Below are positions 32,192 to 35,465 of a stretch of 35,465 nucleotides of DNA, piece after piece; the stretch's first letter is position 1; each line of letters begins with the position of its first letter. Source of the DNA: Natrialba taiwanensis DSM 12281 (GTDB taxonomy: Archaea; Halobacteriota; Halobacteria; Halobacteriales; Natrialbaceae). The stretch is from positions 636-36,100 of the forward strand of contig NZ_AOIL01000064.1 of the NCBI RefSeq assembly GCF_000337595.1, read 5' to 3'. The position numbers were made by a program, and so were the translations under genes. The notes below the pieces were generated by a model, which worked only from the letters and a program-made list of their open reading frames with translations, did no database searches and was not told where the DNA came from.

Positions 32192-33130
32192 ATGGTAGTT
32201 CTCATCGGCACTCGAGACGGTGTCTACCGCTCAGCAACTGTCCCAGTCGGGAACACCGACCAGGTCCTCGACAGCGGTAACACGCCTCGTATCCGCACGT
32301 TCCCCGCTGTTGACGGCGTGTTCGCCGCAACGAAATCGGGACTGTACCGTTCAGTGGACGAAGGGAAGACGTGGGAGAATCTGGATGTTCCACGGGAGGA
32401 AGTCTACTCGGTCGTTGCGAGTCCGGATGGTGAGCGCCTCTATGCGGGCACTCACCCGGCGCATCTCTACGTGTCGACCGACGGCGGCGACACATGGGAC
32501 GAACTCGAAGGATTCCAAGACCTCCCGTCGCGCGACCAGTGGCATACCCCACGCCACCGTAACGAGGCGCACGTCCGAAGCCTCGGCGTGCATCCGGAGA
32601 CGCCCGACCGCATAATTGTTGGCGTCGAGGTCGGCGGCGTCCACATTAGCGACGATCAGGGCGAGACGTGGACCGAGCGCCGCGACGGTGTTCACGACGA
32701 CGTCCATCACGTCCTCATCTTCGGCCCGGACGAGTACGTCGCATCGACAGGTGATGGCCTCTACCGAACACAAGATGCGGGGCAGTCCTGGACGCGACTC
32801 GATACGAGGCTCGACAATCGGTACTTCCGCGAGGCTTTCGCGTTCGATGGCCGGCTCTACGCGGCAGCTGCACGAAGTTCACCAGGGGCGTGGCGCGGCG
32901 AGAATGGTGCCGATGCAACACTGGTGGAATCGTCGGATTCCGGTAAGACGCTGGAGGCTGTGTCCTACCCAGGGAAGCCAGAAGAGGTCATCCTCGCATG
33001 GACTGTCATCAATGGGCACGTGCTAGCAGGCACGAATGATGGTCGACTCATCAACCGAGACGCGGATGGGTCATGGGTCGATGCAGGACTGGTGTCGGGG
33101 AGTATCCGTTCGCTCGCAACCCGAGAGTAA
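32192..33130 (+). CDS. Asp-box (BNR-repeat) beta-propeller protein
   Basis: This 312-residue cytoplasmic-looking protein has at least five Asp-box motifs (S/T-x-D-x-G-x-T/S-W): SVDEGKTWENLD, STDGGDTWDELEG, SDDQGETWTERRDG, TQDAGQSWTRLD and SSDSGKTLEAVS. They recur with intervening strands of a six- or seven-blade propeller. This is the family of sialidase-like/Ycf48-like and other propellers; no catalytic sialidase residues or signal peptide were identified. It starts at ATG 32192, 213 bp after the flavoprotein. It could be a binding scaffold or an enzyme of unknown activity. Confidence 0.82.
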   Translation: MVVLIGTRDGVYRSATVPVGNTDQVLDSGNTPRIRTFPAVDGVFAATKSGLYRSVDEGKTWENLDVPREEVYSVVASPDGERLYAGTHPAHLYVSTDGGDTWDELEGFQDLPSRDQWHTPRHRNEAHVRSLGVHPETPDRIIVGVEVGGVHISDDQGETWTERRDGVHDDVHHVLIFGPDEYVASTGDGLYRTQDAGQSWTRLDTRLDNRYFREAFAFDGRLYAAAARSSPGAWRGENGADATLVESSDSGKTLEAVSYPGKPEEVILAWTVINGHVLAGTNDGRLINRDADGSWVDAGLVSGSIRSLATRE

Positions 33131-33187
33131 TGCATGGACGACCACGAAACTCGACGGACCGCGAAATTCGGGCGATGACCACTCGAA

Positions 33188-33400
33188 TCATAATCCAATA
33201 ACCTGGACGGTGATGAGGCGTCCACGCATGTAGAAGGAGAGAATCGAGTAGAATAGTCGGTACTTGAGGAGAAGGCTGGGGAAGTTGAAGAGGCTGAACA
33301 CAGGGTTCGCGAGGAGTCCGAACACGACATGGCCCAGGAAGGTAGGAACCACGATCATGGCGACCATGGGGGCATGCACGTTGGCCACGAGCAGATGTTC
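33188..33400 (-). pseudogene. Possible C-terminal remnant of a membrane protein
   Basis: The minus-strand frame reads ANVHAPMVAMIVVPTFLGHV, VFGLLANPVFSLFNFPSLLL, KYRLFYSILSFYMRGRLITV, a hydrophobic, membrane-protein-like stretch. The sequence before it (to 33511) is poor in such features and there is no good start, so this looks like a gene end without its beginning. Family not recognised. It could be a chance open frame. Confidence 0.3.
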
Positions 33401-33645
33401 CGGTGACGCTTTTTCATCTCGACGCTCCTTTTGATACCTGTTCTTCTTTACATCGAGACACCTTTTTGTGGATGAAACCACATGGATATCTGGAAGACAT
33501 CTACTTATCACCCCATTCTTCTGTCCACTCCTCGAGTTCGTCGAATACCGGACAGAGCGATTCGCCTTTTGCTGTGTGTTGAAGTACTCTTCTTTAGTTA
33601 TCTACCCGCGTGAATATACTGCTCACTACACGTACATACCGGTCA

Positions 33646-34938
33646 TCAGCTTGAAACCCGGGAAAGTAACAAATCAGCAGTCTGCTGTGCTTGATCTACA
33701 ATTGACTTTTCACCAAGGGTGAGTACCTCGCGATCACGCATGAGTATTTGTCCATCACAGATTGTATGCTTGACGTCACTTCCAACTGCTGCGTAAGCTA
33801 GATGACTAACTAAATCATGCTGAGGCGTCAAATGTGGTTTTTCAAGGTCAATAACGGCTAAATCAGCAGGTTCACCTTCTTTAATCACACCTGAATGGAA
33901 GCCTAGTGCTGAAGCACTCCCCTGAGTCATCATTTCAACCACCAATTCTGCGGGAACAGCACCTGCATCATCAGCGGCAAGTTTACCGAGCATAGCAGCA
34001 TCACGCCCCTCATCCAATAACGACAGGTCGTTGTTTGCGGCTGCACCGTCTGTTCCAAGACCGATCTCTACTCCTGCATCCCTCATACGCTGGATTGGGG
34101 CCATCCCGCTGGCTAACTTCATATTTGAGGCTGGACAATGGATTACACTCGTTCCTGCCTCAGCTAAGAGATTGATTTCATGTTCATCAACATGAACTCC
34201 ATGAGCAACAAAATCTTGAGATTCTAACATTCCGTGATCTGCCGCATAATCAAGAGGACGAACACCATAATCCTCAACTATCGGTGTAACCTCATTCAGC
34301 GTTTCATTAGCATGATAGTGGATTGGGATGCCCGCAGCACGGGCTTTAGGGACAAAATCATCGAGGTATTCACTTCCAACCGTGACCAAAGAATGTGGCA
34401 TAAACGCAGTTGATATTCGCCCATTTGCGGCACCATCATATTCTAGTGCGAAATCAAGACTTTCCTTAACATCTGCGAACGCATTTTCATCGCCCTTTCC
34501 TGTAGTGACGATTCCGTGGCCAAGCCGGGCTCGTACACCGGCTTGATCGACTGCATCAACGATTTTTGGAACATGAAAGAACATGTCTGCGAAACCAGTT
34601 ACTCCAGACTTGATCATCTCGAGCAGGCCGAGTTTTGCACCAATGTGAACGTCGTCTGGAGTCATTTTGCTTTCAGCTGGCCAAATATCCTCTTCAAGCC
34701 AACGATCCAGCGGCTTATCATCTGCATACCCCCGAAGAAGAACCATGGGGACATGGGAATGACCGTTAACAAACCCGGGTGTCACCAGTGAGTTTGAAGC
34801 CTGAAGCGTTTTCTCTGCTGTGAGATCAGATCCGATTTCGACAATTGAACCGCTATCTTGATCTACCAACACATCTGCTTGTGTTACCGACATATCGGGT
34901 AACAGAACTCGTCCGCCAGTGATTAGAAGTGAAGCCAT
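33646..34938 (-). CDS. Amidohydrolase, 5'-deoxyadenosine/SAH deaminase type
   Basis: This 430-residue metal-dependent deaminase of the ATZ/TRZ–MtaD group removes the amino group from adenine nucleosides such as 5'-deoxyadenosine, 5'-methylthioadenosine or S-adenosylhomocysteine. Zinc ligands: VNGHSHVPM (H60, H62), HYHANE (His), and the late GLGTDGAAANNDLSL (Asp). The catalytic Glu is in HANET and VAHGVHVDEHE is also present. Flanking beta-sandwich parts (MASLLITGGRVLLP… and …EPADLAVIDLEKPHLTPQHD) are complete. Base composition is more AT-rich than the chromosomal-type genes here. It stands alone, and a salvage role is inferred from family. Confidence 0.87.
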   Translation of the reverse strand: MASLLITGGRVLLPDMSVTQADVLVDQDSGSIVEIGSDLTAEKTLQASNSLVTPGFVNGHSHVPMVLLRGYADDKPLDRWLEEDIWPAESKMTPDDVHIGAKLGLLEMIKSGVTGFADMFFHVPKIVDAVDQAGVRARLGHGIVTTGKGDENAFADVKESLDFALEYDGAANGRISTAFMPHSLVTVGSEYLDDFVPKARAAGIPIHYHANETLNEVTPIVEDYGVRPLDYAADHGMLESQDFVAHGVHVDEHEINLLAEAGTSVIHCPASNMKLASGMAPIQRMRDAGVEIGLGTDGAAANNDLSLLDEGRDAAMLGKLAADDAGAVPAELVVEMMTQGSASALGFHSGVIKEGEPADLAVIDLEKPHLTPQHDLVSHLAYAAVGSDVKHTICDGQILMRDREVLTLGEKSIVDQAQQTADLLLSRVSS

Positions 34939-35267
34939 TAGGTAGACTATATATCTGAGAGATATTACAATTTTCTTTTCGTACGCTCGAAGGAATCCTT
35001 GTACTGATTATTAGAGCACTCAATCAAATGTGGACGGTACAGCAAGGGCGAGCTCACGAACTACTTCCACCAGTGGCGTGACCGAACGAATGCATCGCCT
35101 TTTCACTTGAGTCGAGAGTTCGGCATCTGACCGTGCGACAGAGTAGGACCTCTCCACTTCCTTACCACTGTTAGTGTAATAAAACGGGTTCCGTTTCACT
35201 GATAGCTAGTTCAGTCGTCGCCAAGTGTAATGAGGGCAAAATTGTTACGCTTGTAATTCCCCTAGAA
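34939..35267. other. Gene-free stretch before an IS terminus
   Basis: No gene was recognised. AGATATATAG (34948-34957 on minus) and TTGTAATATC further upstream are possible promoter elements of the amidohydrolase. Confidence 0.4.
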
Positions 35268-35280
35268 GGTGTCATAGAAC
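35268..35280 (+). repeat. GGTGTCATAGAAC terminus of the element entering from the right
   Basis: This is the same 13-bp core as 7192 and 11264. With 11264 it also shares the next 13 bases, (A/G)GTTC(C/T)CATACCC. An open frame starts about 140 bp further on. Confidence 0.6.
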
Positions 35281-35421
35281 GGTTCTCATACCCTTACTGC
35301 ACTACTCGGCGGTGGGGCAGAAGTCTTCACAGACTCTGTAAGTGCCGATTTTGGTTTTATGAATGATCAAATTTTCCACTGTTGTCCTACTGAAAAGGTC
35401 AGCTGACTCGGGCTCGTTTAT

Positions 35422-35465
35422 ATGGGTGACTCAGTCCAAGATCCGCTGAAGCAGGCCTTGAGACG
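35422..35465 (+). CDS. Start of an ORF cut by the window edge, possibly the element's transposase
   Basis: ATG at 35422 opens a frame MGDSVQDPLKQALR that runs off the window. Its position about 140 bp inside a terminal repeat suggests a transposase or an element-borne gene. Too short to assign. An AT-rich CGTTTATATG lies immediately before the ATG. Confidence 0.3.
   Translation, partial: MGDSVQDPLKQALR

Noticed and set aside
1-35465. tRNA, rRNA, CRISPR arrays, replication origin (orc1/cdc6 with ORB repeats)
   Set aside because: Looked for on both strands by eye; nothing convincing was seen.

Overview
The window looks like an accessory region or plasmid of a halophilic archaeon (class Halobacteria). 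The proteins are very acidic. Several families are typical of haloarchaea: HTH-10 (bacterio-opsin-activator type) regulators, phiH1-repressor-like and PadR-like winged helices, ISH-type transposases, and a Tat lipoprotein signal. Several genes have a TATA-like box 25-33 bp before the start codon, as in leaderless archaeal transcripts. No tRNA, rRNA, CRISPR array or replication origin was recognised. Genus cannot be fixed from the sequence.

Layout. 1-2250 is a pile of insertion sequences: the tail of an IS5-like element, an IS630 transposase and a decayed ISH8-type transposase. 2270-4818 holds a broken poly-gamma-glutamate hydrolase convergent with a CapA-like lipoprotein. 4919-7028 is a graveyard: a frameshifted secreted polysaccharide-lyase-like gene and a small HTH gene followed by a PemK/MazF-like toxin gene that is dead at codon 3. 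7191-11070 carries an HTH-10 regulator, a DrrA/DrrB-type ABC exporter and a truncated transposase, and is bounded by inverted copies of one terminal repeat. 11477-15281 holds a DUF3267 membrane metallopeptidase, a TnpB remnant with a divergent small RHH-like gene, a flippase-like membrane protein and a processive family-2 glycosyltransferase. 15842-19070 is the most unusual block: PadR-like regulator, stand-alone TnpB-type RuvC/zinc-ribbon protein (overlapping by 8 nt) and coiled-coil protein on one strand, with a divergent winged-helix regulator across an operator-rich promoter. 19324-20714 is an AT-richer pair of small membrane proteins, one with an in-frame TGA. 20789-27599 looks like a carboxylic-acid utilisation island: sodium:solute symporter, LeuA/homocitrate-synthase-like enzyme, class III CoA-transferase, divergent HTH-10 regulator and HpcH/HpaI aldolase. 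27909-31978 is a CoA-disulfide-reductase-like flavoprotein gene split by a 2.65-kb transposon that carries a HAD-NUDIX cargo gene; its transposase is itself split by a 0.36-kb element encoding a small membrane protein. The right end holds an Asp-box repeat protein, a deoxyadenosine-deaminase-type amidohydrolase and the start of another element.

The catabolic genes would work together as import, CoA activation, carbon-carbon bond chemistry and aldol cleavage under one or both HTH-10 regulators; the substrate is not shown by the sequence. Many genes are damaged by single-base indels or stops, so either the region decays fast under heavy IS activity or the assembly has homopolymer errors; this should be settled before functional conclusions are drawn.
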